Part shown: piece after piece, positions 7,414 through 14,332 of the stretch
Layout: every line of letters begins with the position of its first letter
How positions within the stretch are numbered: the stretch's first letter is position 1
NCBI GenBank assembly: GCA_002391625.1
Contig: DGFJ01000037.1
Coordinates: 1 to 18,613, forward strand
From: Ruminococcaceae bacterium UBA3903
GTDB lineage: Bacteria; Bacillota; Clostridia; Oscillospirales; Acutalibacteraceae
Direction: 5' to 3'
Length of the DNA: 18,613 nucleotides
Translations under genes and position numbers: made by a program
The notes under the pieces: model-generated
Told to the model about the DNA's origin: nothing
The model's database searches: none
What the model saw: only the letters and a program-made list of their open reading frames with translations

Positions 7414-7488
7414 TTGGATTTATTAGTGATTTCATATAGTGTATCTCAAATTGGATAACATCTAATGACCGACACCTTAGCTGTGATT

Positions 7489-7518
7489 TTTACAAAAAAA
7501 TTAATAGCATAATATACT
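7489..7518 (+). promoter_or_regulatory. Promoter of the sortase gene pair
   Basis: -35 TTTACA (7489-7494), an 18-nt spacer and -10 TATACT (7513-7518). Predicted start near 7525 gives a 26-nt leader. It lies after the pilin terminator-like hairpin, so sortase levels can be set apart from pilin levels. Confidence 0.55.
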
Positions 7519-7550
7519 ATAGTGCTTAATATTTTGAAAGGACTGCTTAC

Positions 7551-8453
7551 ATGAAGAAAAAACTGCCAATGATTGGCTTTGCTTTAATTATAGTTGGGGG
7601 CGTGTTTTTGTTATTATACCCTACTGCCAGCAACTGGTTAAATCAATATACACAGTCCAATGTTATAAGTGATTATCAGCAGTCCTTAGAACAGATAACA
7701 GATGAGGATAAGCTAAGACAAATAGAAGACGCCAGACAATATAACCAAGAGCTTATTGGTAACGTTGTACTAAAAGACCCTTTTGATGCCGAGGCATTAA
7801 AGGTAATGAATGAGAATTATCCAAAGCTTTTAGCGGTAAACTACAGCGGTGTAATGGGATATATTGACATTCCCAAAATTGACGTTGATTTGCCAATTTA
7901 TCACGGCACATCAACAGAGGTGCTAACAATGGGTGTAGGTCATCTGGAAAACACCTCTCTGCCTGTAGGCGGTTTAGGAACACACGCAGTTTTGTCAGGA
8001 CATACGGGTCTGCCGTCAGCCAAAATTTTTACTGATCTTAATAAATTAGAAATCAACGACGTATTTTATATAAAAGTCATGGACGAAACCTTAGAATATA
8101 AAATTAACCAAATAAAAATTGTAGAGCCTAGTAACACACAGGATTTATTAATTGACACCAACCACGATTATGTTACATTAGTAACCTGTACACCATATGG
8201 TGTTAACTCTCACCGTTTGCTTGTACGTGGTGAACGGGTAGAAAATTCACAGGCTGATAATGACCAGCTGCAGGTTGATAACAGCAGCCGAAATAATATT
8301 GATAATAATAAAATATTAGGCTTGCCTACTATGATATTTTTCTTTGTAATTGTTGTGGTAGCAGCTGTTTTAGCTACGGTAACCATAATAGTTATAAAAC
8401 GCAAAAAAATGAAACAGCACAATGTGACAAAAGAAACAGGTGATAGTCAATGA
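7551..8453 (+). CDS. Class C (pilin-polymerising) sortase
   Basis: A 300-residue membrane transpeptidase that cleaves the pilin sorting signal and joins subunits through the pilin lysine. An N-terminal transmembrane segment (about 5-25) leads to a lid with D76-P77-F78, the class C hallmark. The catalytic triad is visible: H151 in LSGHTG, C213 in TLVTC and R222 in SHRLLVRG. A C-terminal transmembrane segment (about 255-285) and a KRKKMK tail give the two-membrane-anchor layout usual for pilin polymerases. The ATG at 7551 follows AAAGGA (7536-7541). Its last 4 nt overlap the next sortase gene, so the two are translationally coupled. Because it has the full class C layout, I infer it is the main shaft polymerase. 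Confidence 0.92.
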   Translation: MKKKLPMIGFALIIVGGVFLLLYPTASNWLNQYTQSNVISDYQQSLEQITDEDKLRQIEDARQYNQELIGNVVLKDPFDAEALKVMNENYPKLLAVNYSGVMGYIDIPKIDVDLPIYHGTSTEVLTMGVGHLENTSLPVGGLGTHAVLSGHTGLPSAKIFTDLNKLEINDVFYIKVMDETLEYKINQIKIVEPSNTQDLLIDTNHDYVTLVTCTPYGVNSHRLLVRGERVENSQADNDQLQVDNSSRNNIDNNKILGLPTMIFFFVIVVVAAVLATVTIIVIKRKKMKQHNVTKETGDSQ

Positions 8454-9196
8454 AGAAAAAAATTTTTTTGATTATTGCGATTGTATTTTTAATAGGCGGA
8501 TTGTCGGTTATTTTATATCCGTCGATTTGTCAAAAATACAATGAACAGCAGGATATAAAGCGTATTGAAGAGTTCGACGAAAGTGTGTCACAGATGAACG
8601 ATGACGCTGACAAGGATTTATCTAGCAACGACGATGATACCACAAAACCTGTATATGATAAAAAGCTGCTTGATAAGCTATACAATGATATGCATATGTA
8701 CAATAACAATCTGGTAACAAATGGGCAGAATAAAATATCAGATCCCTTTGCCTATGAAACTCCTAGCTTTGATTTAAGCGCCTATGGTATTTATGATAAT
8801 ATATTTGGTTATGTGTCAGCACCCTCTATTAATTTAAAAATGCCTATTTATTTAGGTGCTAACAGCACTAATATGTGGTTTGGCTGTGCTCATTTAACAT
8901 ATACCTCTGTACCCATAGGGGGTAACAATACCAACACGGTTTTAGCGGGACATAGGGGTGTGGTTACTAAAATGTTTTTTGACAATATAGTCAATCTAAA
9001 TGAGGGTGACACAGTGTCTGTAACAAATTTTTGGACGACGTTAAACTATAAGGTTATTGCCACTAAGGTTATTAATCCTACTGATAATGAGGATATTTAT
9101 ATTCAAAGGAATAAGGAGCTGTTAACGCTTATTACCTGTCATCCATACGGCTACTCAGACCAAAGATATATTGTTATCTGTGAACGTGTCAGCTAA
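8450..9196 (+). CDS. Second class C sortase, without C-terminal anchor
   Basis: A 248-residue sortase starting at the ATG of an ATGA overlap with the previous gene. It has an N-terminal transmembrane segment (about 4-23) and an acidic linker rich in Asp at about 45-65. The lid has D98-P99-F100. The triad is H168 (AGHRG), C230 (TLITC) and R239 (DQRYIVICER). It ends just after the catalytic arginine, so it lacks the C-terminal membrane segment of its neighbour. The DPF lid places it with pilus sortases; the missing tail leaves its exact job open. It may attach the adhesin with the MPPAG signal to the shaft, or attach finished pili to the cell wall. A strong terminator follows. Confidence 0.9.
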   Translation: MKKKIFLIIAIVFLIGGLSVILYPSICQKYNEQQDIKRIEEFDESVSQMNDDADKDLSSNDDDTTKPVYDKKLLDKLYNDMHMYNNNLVTNGQNKISDPFAYETPSFDLSAYGIYDNIFGYVSAPSINLKMPIYLGANSTNMWFGCAHLTYTSVPIGGNNTNTVLAGHRGVVTKMFFDNIVNLNEGDTVSVTNFWTTLNYKVIATKVINPTDNEDIYIQRNKELLTLITCHPYGYSDQRYIVICERVS

Positions 9197-9259
9197 CATA
9201 TTTCATAATTCCACACATAATGGCAATGGTTGTTTTAAACCAAAATTAAAATATTAGTT

Positions 9260-9295
9260 AGGTGATAGATTTTTTTCTATCACCTGATTTTTTTT
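9260..9295 (+). terminator. Intrinsic terminator of the pilus/sortase locus
   Basis: AGGTGATAG (9260-9268) pairs perfectly with CTATCACCT (9277-9285), and GATTTTTTTT follows. A classic strong rho-independent terminator. Confidence 0.92.
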
Positions 9296-9390
9296 GGCAG
9301 TAATATATAAAATGAAATCATACCTATTTATCAGCTGGTAAAATTAAGGCTAAGCAGGTGGCGTATGATATTTTTGCAGCCATAGGATTT

Positions 9391-9468
9391 TTAGGCTAAA
9401 CATTTTAATAGGCATAGCTTATGCAGACTTTAAGCACAATATAATCAACAATAAAATGTATAGCCTAA
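9391..9468. repeat. 17-bp imperfect inverted repeat in a gene-free stretch
   Basis: The stretch 9296-9592 has no credible reading frame. Within it TTAGGCTAAACATTTTA (9391-9407) is the reverse complement of 9452-9468 at 16 of 17 positions. The 44-nt centre holds a second perfect hairpin, GCATA-GCT-TATGC (9412-9424). No T-tract follows the outer arm, so it is not a simple terminator. It could be a small structured RNA, a remnant miniature element, or DNA structure. No target-site duplication was recognised. Confidence 0.55.
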
Positions 9469-9592
9469 TAGAAATAGCTTTCCTTTCTAAAATAAAGCAC
9501 AAAAGTAAAAATAAGTGCAAGCCACATTTTTTCGGGAATAAGAACAATTTAAAATAAATATATTTTACAAGGAATCCTATGTCACGAAATCT

Positions 9593-9621
9593 TTGAAAAA
9601 GCTACATATGTATGATATAAT
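9593..9621 (+). promoter_or_regulatory. Promoter of the NusG-II/Gx/ApbE operon
   Basis: -35 TTGAAA (9593-9598), a 17-nt spacer and -10 TATAAT (9616-9621) with an extended TGA just before it (9613-9615). Predicted start near 9628 falls inside the AAGGTG ribosome binding site (9626-9631), so the leader is only about 9 nt. Confidence 0.75.
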
Positions 9622-9636
9622 TTCTAAGGTGATAAT

Positions 9637-10011
9637 ATGAAATTAATAAAGCCACTGGACATAGCTTTAATAGTGACTATCTTATGTGTAACAGTATGCT
9701 TTTTTCTGTTTAATATGGAAAGTAAAAATAGTAATTTACAGGCTGTGGTACGTGAAAACGGCACAGTAATAAAAACAATAGATTTAGCCACCGTGTCACA
9801 GCCATATACAATAGATTTTGGCGGAGATTACCACATAGCTATAATGGTTGACAGTGATGGTGTAGCAATTACACATTCGGACTGTAATGATCAAATATGT
9901 GTACATACTGGTATGTTAACATATTCTGGCAGCTGTGCGGTGTGCTTACCAGCTAGATTTTCGGTTGAGCTTGTGGACTGTGATGATAATATAGACGCAG
10001 TAGTGGGGTAA
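9637..10011 (+). CDS. NusG domain II-containing membrane-anchored protein
   Basis: A 124-residue protein with an N-terminal transmembrane segment (about 7-25) and an extracytoplasmic NusG-domain-II-like fold. Despite the name this family is not the transcription factor NusG. The conserved region is SDCNDQICVHTGMLTYSGSC followed by AVCLPARF. It gives cysteines C83, C88, C100 and C103; C100 is extra compared with the usual pattern as I recall it. The family often sits beside a Gx-type membrane protein and ApbE, as here. In that setting it is thought to help in extracytosolic flavin/electron transfer. My recollection is that EetA of the Listeria electron-transfer locus is of this type, but I could not check that. 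First gene of a four-gene operon; the next gene begins 4 nt on. Confidence 0.85.
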   Translation: MKLIKPLDIALIVTILCVTVCFFLFNMESKNSNLQAVVRENGTVIKTIDLATVSQPYTIDFGGDYHIAIMVDSDGVAITHSDCNDQICVHTGMLTYSGSCAVCLPARFSVELVDCDDNIDAVVG

Positions 10012-10014
10012 TAT

Positions 10015-10554
10015 ATGATAAGAAATAAAAATAGTTCAAAGGTATTGTGGCTTACCCAAACTGCTGTGATGTCTGCTGTTGCTATAGTATTGTCAGCTGT
10101 AGAATATGCTTTGCCTGACTTACCCATAGCAGTACCAGGTGCAAAGCTTGGCTTGTCTAATATAGCTACTATGTTTACAGCAGATACACTAGGCTTGCTG
10201 TCTGCTGTTTGTGTGTCTGTACTAAAGTCATTATTTGTGCTGATTACCAGAGGCTTTACAGCATTTTTAATGAGCTTATGTGGTGGGCTGCTAAGTACAA
10301 TTATTATGTACATTATGCTTAATATACATAAGCATCCATTTGGTTATATCGGTGTTGGTGTGGCTGGTGCTGTTACCCATAATGTTACTCAGCTCATGGT
10401 GGCGTCATTAATAATGGGTGTAGCGGTGTTTGGCTATGCTGTGTATCTAATACCTGCTGCTATTATTACAGGTGGTATCACAGGGCTTGCATTAGGTATA
10501 ATGCTACCTGTTGTTAAAAAAATAAATATAGGAAAATTGCAGGGCGGAGCATGA
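10015..10554 (+). CDS. Gx transporter family membrane protein (Hpre_diP_synt_I type)
   Basis: A 179-residue polytopic membrane protein with about five hydrophobic segments. Family marks are PGAKLGLSNIATMFT near residues 40-55, LKSLFVLITRGFTAFLMS with CGG following, and GAVTHNVTQLMVA. Databases often label it 'heptaprenyl diphosphate synthase component I', but its fold is that of small ECF-S-like transporter subunits. No prenyltransferase catalytic motif (DDxxD) is visible. Beside a NusG-II protein and ApbE the likely role is moving flavin (FAD/FMN) across the membrane for extracytosolic flavinylation, which is an inference from context. GTGGGG upstream serves as ribosome binding site. The stop codon (10552-10554) overlaps the GAGG site of the next gene, so expression is coupled. 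Confidence 0.87.
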   Translation: MIRNKNSSKVLWLTQTAVMSAVAIVLSAVEYALPDLPIAVPGAKLGLSNIATMFTADTLGLLSAVCVSVLKSLFVLITRGFTAFLMSLCGGLLSTIIMYIMLNIHKHPFGYIGVGVAGAVTHNVTQLMVASLIMGVAVFGYAVYLIPAAIITGGITGLALGIMLPVVKKINIGKLQGGA

Positions 10555-10564
10555 GGTAATATAA

Positions 10565-11617
10565 ATGAAAAATACAGCATTAATAAAGAAAAGTATATCC
10601 TTTTTGGCGGCAGTTTTTATATTGCTTGCTGCAACAAGCTGTGATGCTGGCAGCAATAATAAATCACCTGTTGTACAACAAATATATGCTATGGATACAG
10701 TAATGACCTTAACGCTGTACAGTGATAGTACCACCCAGGAAATAGCACAGGCAACCGCGGAGATTAACAGATTGGAAAGACTTTTTTCTGCCACAATAGA
10801 GGACAGCGATATTTCCCGTATTACTAGTAACGCTGGCAGCTTTGTAACTGTTTCCAAGGATACAGTCGATTTGGTGGATATAGCAATAATGGTTTCCAAA
10901 ATGACACAGGGTGCATTAGATATTTCTGTTTATCCGGTGGTGAAGGCATGGGGTTTTACTACAGGTGATTATACTGTGCCAGATGCCACCACCATAAACA
11001 GCCTGCTTCCATATGTGGATTATAATAAAATAACAGTGGACAGAGAAAACTTGTCAATAAAAATTGAGGAAGGTATGGCTTTGGATTTAGGTGCAGTAGC
11101 AAAGGGCTACACATCTGCTAAGGTGTCGGCATTGCTTAAAAGCATGGGGGAAACCGCCGGCGTTGTAAACCTAGGTGGCAATGTGGAAACCCTAGGCAGT
11201 AAGCCGGACGGTGACAAATGGTCTGTGGCTGTTGAATATCCCAACACCTCAAATTACTTTTGTAAGCTTTCGCTAGGTGAAACCTCTGTAATAACCTCTG
11301 GTGCTTATCAGAGAAATTTTGAACAGGACGGTACGGTATATCATCACATCATTGACCCATCTAACGGAAATCCAGCCAACAATGGTGTAGTGTCCTCAAC
11401 GGTTTTGGCTGATAATTCTGCTATGGGTGACGGCTTATCAACAGCATTATATGTTATGGGGGTGGAGAAGGCCATTAGGCTTTATCAGCAATATAAAAGC
11501 TTCGACTTTATTTTGCTTGACAGCAATAACACTGTTTATGTTACTCAGGGCTTAAAGGAAAGCTTTACGCTGGCACAGGGCTATGAAGACTTACAGGTTA
11601 AGTACATTAGTAAATAA
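10565..11617 (+). CDS. apbE: FAD:protein FMN transferase (ApbE), lipoprotein
   Basis: A 350-residue ApbE that moves FMN from FAD to a Thr/Ser of extracytosolic acceptor proteins. The N-terminus is a lipoprotein signal with C26 in LLAATSC; the lipobox is slightly atypical because Leu is not at -3. Family motifs are present in order: MDTVMTL (about 43), DLGAVAKGY (D174 onward), NLGGN, TSGAYQRNF, HHIIDPSNG (260-268) and GDGLSTALYVMG (D289, T293), the last supplying the magnesium and flavin site. Length is normal. The ribosome binding site GAGG is at 10553-10556. It follows NusG-II and Gx-type genes, a known grouping. No FMN-binding acceptor domain is encoded in the window, so its target must lie elsewhere. 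Confidence 0.95.
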   Translation: MKNTALIKKSISFLAAVFILLAATSCDAGSNNKSPVVQQIYAMDTVMTLTLYSDSTTQEIAQATAEINRLERLFSATIEDSDISRITSNAGSFVTVSKDTVDLVDIAIMVSKMTQGALDISVYPVVKAWGFTTGDYTVPDATTINSLLPYVDYNKITVDRENLSIKIEEGMALDLGAVAKGYTSAKVSALLKSMGETAGVVNLGGNVETLGSKPDGDKWSVAVEYPNTSNYFCKLSLGETSVITSGAYQRNFEQDGTVYHHIIDPSNGNPANNGVVSSTVLADNSAMGDGLSTALYVMGVEKAIRLYQQYKSFDFILLDSNNTVYVTQGLKESFTLAQGYEDLQVKYISK

Positions 11618-11630
11618 TATGGAGAAAATA

Positions 11631-13337
11631 ATGACTAAAAAAACACAGGTGGTAATAGCCACATTAAATTCTAAATATATACATTCAGCCTTAGCACCAT
11701 GGTGCTTGTTGGCTGGTATAAGGCAGTATTGCCAATGCACAATGGTATCGGCAAGTGTTATAGAGGGTACTATTAATGAGCCTGTGGAAAATGTAGCACA
11801 GCGAATTATTGATCACAAACCACAGGTGCTGGGTTTGTGCTGTTATATATGGAATATAACTAAAATCCATAAATTAATTGCTATTATCAAACAAGCACTG
11901 CCAAATACCGTTATAGCTGTAGGCGGACCAGAGGTAAGCTATAATGCCAAAGCTGTATTATCAAAAAACATAATGATTGATTATGTGTTGAGCGGTGAGG
12001 GAGAGCTACCCTTTGCACAGCTTGTAGATGCTGTTAACGGTATAGGTGAAATATCACAGGTAGGTGGCATATGCTACAGAAATGATAGTGATATTGTGGT
12101 GTCACCACCATATGTATCAAATTATGACCCACCAACACCCTATTGTGAGGATTATTTCAAAAGCTTAAATGGTAGAATAACATATTTAGAGGGCAGTCGG
12201 GGCTGTCCCTACAGCTGTGCTTTTTGTTTATCTGGTCGTTGTGGTAATGTGCGTTACTATGATATTGAACGTACTAAACGGGAGCTTCTATTGCTGTGTA
12301 ATAGTGGCACACAAACAGTAAAATTTGTAGATAGAACATTTAACGGCAATAAAAAACGTGCTAAGGAGCTTTATCAATTTATTATAGATAATTATGGCGG
12401 TAATATACCAGAGGGCGTATGTATTCACTTTGAAATAGCAGGTGACATATTAGACTCAGAGTCGCTGGACATATTAAGCAGAGTTCCAAGGGGTGCAATA
12501 CAGCTTGAAATTGGACTGCAAAGCTTTAACCCATACACCCTAGATGCGATAAACAGAAAAACCAATGTAGATAAATTAACTAAAAACATAAAAGCATTAG
12601 TAGCTATGGGAAATATGCACATACATATTGATTTAATCGCAGGTTTACCACTGGAGGATTTGCAATCATTTGAAAACAGCTTTAATACAGCATACGGTTT
12701 ACAGCCTAATATGCTGCAATTGGGCTTTTTAAAGGTGTTGTACGGCAGTGCCATAGGGGAAAATCCACCACAGTATGGCTGTAGCTACAGTATTATACCA
12801 CCATATGAGGTTACAAAAACAGCATGGCTTACCCACAATGATTTAGTTCTGCTGCAAAATACTGAGGATGCACTGGAACGGTTGTATAACAGCGGTCGTT
12901 TTAGAAAAACCTTAGAATATTTGCTAACAGCCACTAAAGAAGCACCATTTATGCTGTTTTCCCAATTTGGCAAATACGCAGCCAGGCAAGGCACTGTAAG
13001 GGTGTCGCTAAATGATTATACCGCCTTTGTTTACCACTACTTTTCTAATAAAGTGGGCATAGACAAGGCGGTTCTGCGTGATGCAATGGTGTGGGACAGA
13101 CTGTCAACAAATGCCTCGGGTAAGCTACCACAGGTATTGCAGATAAAGGATGATAAATACAGACAAATTAAACAGTATTTGCAAAATGGTTCAACCACTA
13201 AACAGGGTAGAGGTGTTAAGCGAGGCATAGCAATTTTATACTCTAAGCCTGTTGCTATATATGTAGATTATATAAGTAAAAATCCTATAACAGGTGAATA
13301 TAAGGTTAATGCAGTAAGCCTAGAAGTAATAGAATAA
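11631..13337 (+). CDS. B12-binding domain radical SAM protein (DUF4080 type)
   Basis: A 568-residue cytoplasmic radical SAM enzyme. Residues about 5-130 form a Rossmann-like B12-binding domain (VVIATLNSKYIHSALAPW at the start, VGGPEVSYNA later) without the DxHxxG histidine, as is common for the class. The [4Fe-4S] motif CPYSCAFC is at 192-199 (C192, C196, C199), then a TIM-barrel with EIGLQSFN and HIDLIAGLP. The C-terminal part, from about 390, fits the DUF4080 extension. I chose ATG 11631 because GGAG (11621-11624) is 6 nt upstream; an earlier frame start would overlap apbE. It lies 13 nt after apbE, so it is probably co-transcribed. Its substrate is unknown; DUF4080 proteins resemble B12-dependent methyltransferases or methylthiolases. 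Confidence 0.88.
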   Translation: MTKKTQVVIATLNSKYIHSALAPWCLLAGIRQYCQCTMVSASVIEGTINEPVENVAQRIIDHKPQVLGLCCYIWNITKIHKLIAIIKQALPNTVIAVGGPEVSYNAKAVLSKNIMIDYVLSGEGELPFAQLVDAVNGIGEISQVGGICYRNDSDIVVSPPYVSNYDPPTPYCEDYFKSLNGRITYLEGSRGCPYSCAFCLSGRCGNVRYYDIERTKRELLLLCNSGTQTVKFVDRTFNGNKKRAKELYQFIIDNYGGNIPEGVCIHFEIAGDILDSESLDILSRVPRGAIQLEIGLQSFNPYTLDAINRKTNVDKLTKNIKALVAMGNMHIHIDLIAGLPLEDLQSFENSFNTAYGLQPNMLQLGFLKVLYGSAIGENPPQYGCSYSIIPPYEVTKTAWLTHNDLVLLQNTEDALERLYNSGRFRKTLEYLLTATKEAPFMLFSQFGKYAARQGTVRVSLNDYTAFVYHYFSNKVGIDKAVLRDAMVWDRLSTNASGKLPQVLQIKDDKYRQIKQYLQNGSTTKQGRGVKRGIAILYSKPVAIYVDYISKNPITGEYKVNAVSLEVIE

Positions 13338-13428
13338 GGTGTGTTTTATTACTAAATTATTACTGCTGATGAGGTTTTACTAATCAAAAAGGAATATATT
13401 GGTACTGGTAAAGGGAATGAAAAATAAA

Positions 13429-13445
13429 AGTCAACAAAGGTCAAA
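13429..13445 (+). promoter_or_regulatory. CtsR box 1 (upstream, near-consensus)
   Basis: AGTCAAC AAA GGTCAAA matches the CtsR operator RGTCAAA-NAN-RGTCAAA at all but one position. It lies before the terminator of the preceding operon and about 125 bp upstream of the ctsR transcription start. Confidence 0.65.
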
Positions 13446-13472
13446 AAAGTAGATATTGTTAGTAAACACGAG

Positions 13473-13507
13473 AAAAGCGGAGATAACTAAAGATATCTCC
13501 GCTTTTT
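13473..13507 (+). terminator. Terminator of the apbE/radical SAM operon
   Basis: AAAAGCGGAGATA (13473-13485) pairs with TATCTCCGCTTTT (13494-13506), continuing in T. It is 136 nt after the radical SAM stop and just before the ctsR promoter. A-rich and T-rich flanks suggest it could act in both directions. Confidence 0.88.
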
Positions 13508-13532
13508 CACGTAAAAACAGACAAAAACAAAG

Positions 13533-13549
13533 TTTGACTTTAACTGACC
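13533..13549 (-). promoter_or_regulatory. CtsR box 2, overlapping the -35 element
   Basis: On the minus strand GGTCAGT TAA AGTCAAA matches the CtsR consensus with two changes in the first heptad. It covers the ctsR -35 TTGACT (13534-13539), a position fit for repression. Confidence 0.65.
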
Positions 13550-13562
13550 TTGATAATATAAT
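13534..13562 (+). promoter_or_regulatory. CtsR-controlled promoter P1 of the clpC operon
   Basis: -35 TTGACT (13534-13539), a 17-nt spacer and -10 TATAAT (13557-13562). Predicted start is near 13569, between CtsR boxes 2 and 3. This gives a leader of about 297 nt before ctsR. Confidence 0.85.
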
Positions 13563-13572
13563 AGACACATAA

Positions 13573-13589
13573 GGTCAAAGAAAGTCAAA
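13573..13589 (+). promoter_or_regulatory. CtsR box 3 (perfect consensus), just after +1
   Basis: GGTCAAA GAA AGTCAAA is a perfect match to RGTCAAA-NAN-RGTCAAA. At about +5 to +21 it would block P1. Together with box 2 it shows autoregulation of the operon. Confidence 0.92.
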
Positions 13590-13815
13590 GACAAAAATAG
13601 TCGCTGGCTAAGGATACCTTGTAATAGCATTACTGGGCTGTATATGAAAACAATTAATGTTATGAGAATTTTTCCAAGGGGTAGAATCTTATGGTCAAAA
13701 TAGTAGAAATTTCATATGGGATTTCAAAACTTAAAAAAATAAGCTGCTCGCCAATGTGAAAAAATAAGTATATTAGTTTTTTCAATATACCCAATAGAAC
13801 TTAGAATAATACAAA
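13590..13815 (+). other. Long untranslated leader of ctsR; no gene seen
   Basis: No credible gene is seen here. It holds one CtsR half-site GGTCAAA (13693-13699) without a good partner and a weak hairpin GTATATT/AATATAC (13768-13774 with 13784-13790). I recognise no riboswitch or T-box element. Confidence 0.4.
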
Positions 13816-13843
13816 TTGACAGCTTTTAACATCCGATTAAAAT
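13816..13843 (+). promoter_or_regulatory. Second promoter P2 of ctsR, without a CtsR box
   Basis: Consensus -35 TTGACA (13816-13821), a 16-nt spacer and -10 TAAAAT (13838-13843), start near 13850. No CtsR box overlaps it, so it could give basal expression. The resulting leader would be only about 16 nt. Confidence 0.5.
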
Positions 13844-13865
13844 AGACAGGAAGTGGCTATAAAAA

Positions 13866-14315
13866 ATGAGAGTTAGCGATTTAGTGGCACAGTATATAAC
13901 CAAAATGTTAGATGAGGACAACGGTATAGCAGAGATTCAGCGTAACGAGCTGGCAGGTACGCTGGGCTGTGTACCAAGCCAGATAAATTATGTGTTGTCC
14001 TCACGTTTTACACAGGAGCAGGGTTATGTGGTGGAAAGCCGTAGGGGTGGCGGCGGCTACATTAGAATAACAAGAATTTCCATGGATTATGACACCTCCA
14101 TAATGCACCTTGTAAACTCTATTGGCAATACCCTAGACAGCACATCAGCACAGGTGATGATAGAAAATCTATTAACACAAGGATATATAGACACCAAGAC
14201 GGCTAGGCTAATACAGTCCGCTGTTTCTGAGCGTGTATATACCGACATACCAAAAGCGTATAGAAACACAGTGCGTGCAGCAATATTTAAAAATATGCTG
14301 CTTGCACAGTATTAA
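13866..14315 (+). CDS. ctsR: Transcriptional repressor CtsR
   Basis: A 149-residue repressor of class III heat-shock genes, near the usual length of about 150. An N-terminal helix-turn-helix (about residues 22-48, RNELAGTLGCVPSQINYVL) leads into the wing ESRRGGGGYIRI (57-68). R59/R60 and the four glycines form the heat-sensing, DNA-contacting loop, and McsB phosphorylates arginine here in Bacillus. The C-terminal half is the dimer/tetramer domain. CtsR boxes upstream match its own recognition sequence, so it controls itself. The ribosome binding region CAGGAAGTGG (13847-13856) is somewhat far from the ATG. mcsA follows 17 nt later. Confidence 0.96.
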   Translation: MRVSDLVAQYITKMLDEDNGIAEIQRNELAGTLGCVPSQINYVLSSRFTQEQGYVVESRRGGGGYIRITRISMDYDTSIMHLVNSIGNTLDSTSAQVMIENLLTQGYIDTKTARLIQSAVSERVYTDIPKAYRNTVRAAIFKNMLLAQY

Positions 14316-14332
14316 TCATAGGGGGTAATAAT

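Noticed and set aside
9340..9403. Short open stretch reading AYDIFAAIGFLG, a possible pseudogene fragment
   Set aside because: It has no start codon or ribosome binding site and stops quickly; no family is recognisable, so it is treated as non-coding.
9891..10313. 140-codon open frame on the minus strand opposite the NusG-II and Gx genes
   Set aside because: It is antisense to two well-recognised genes, has a low-complexity Ser/Thr/Ala composition and no family motif.
13441..13600. Repeated GTCAAA words as a CRISPR-like or other short repeat array
   Set aside because: The repeats are heptad pairs with the exact spacing of CtsR operators and flank the ctsR promoter; there are no regular spacers.
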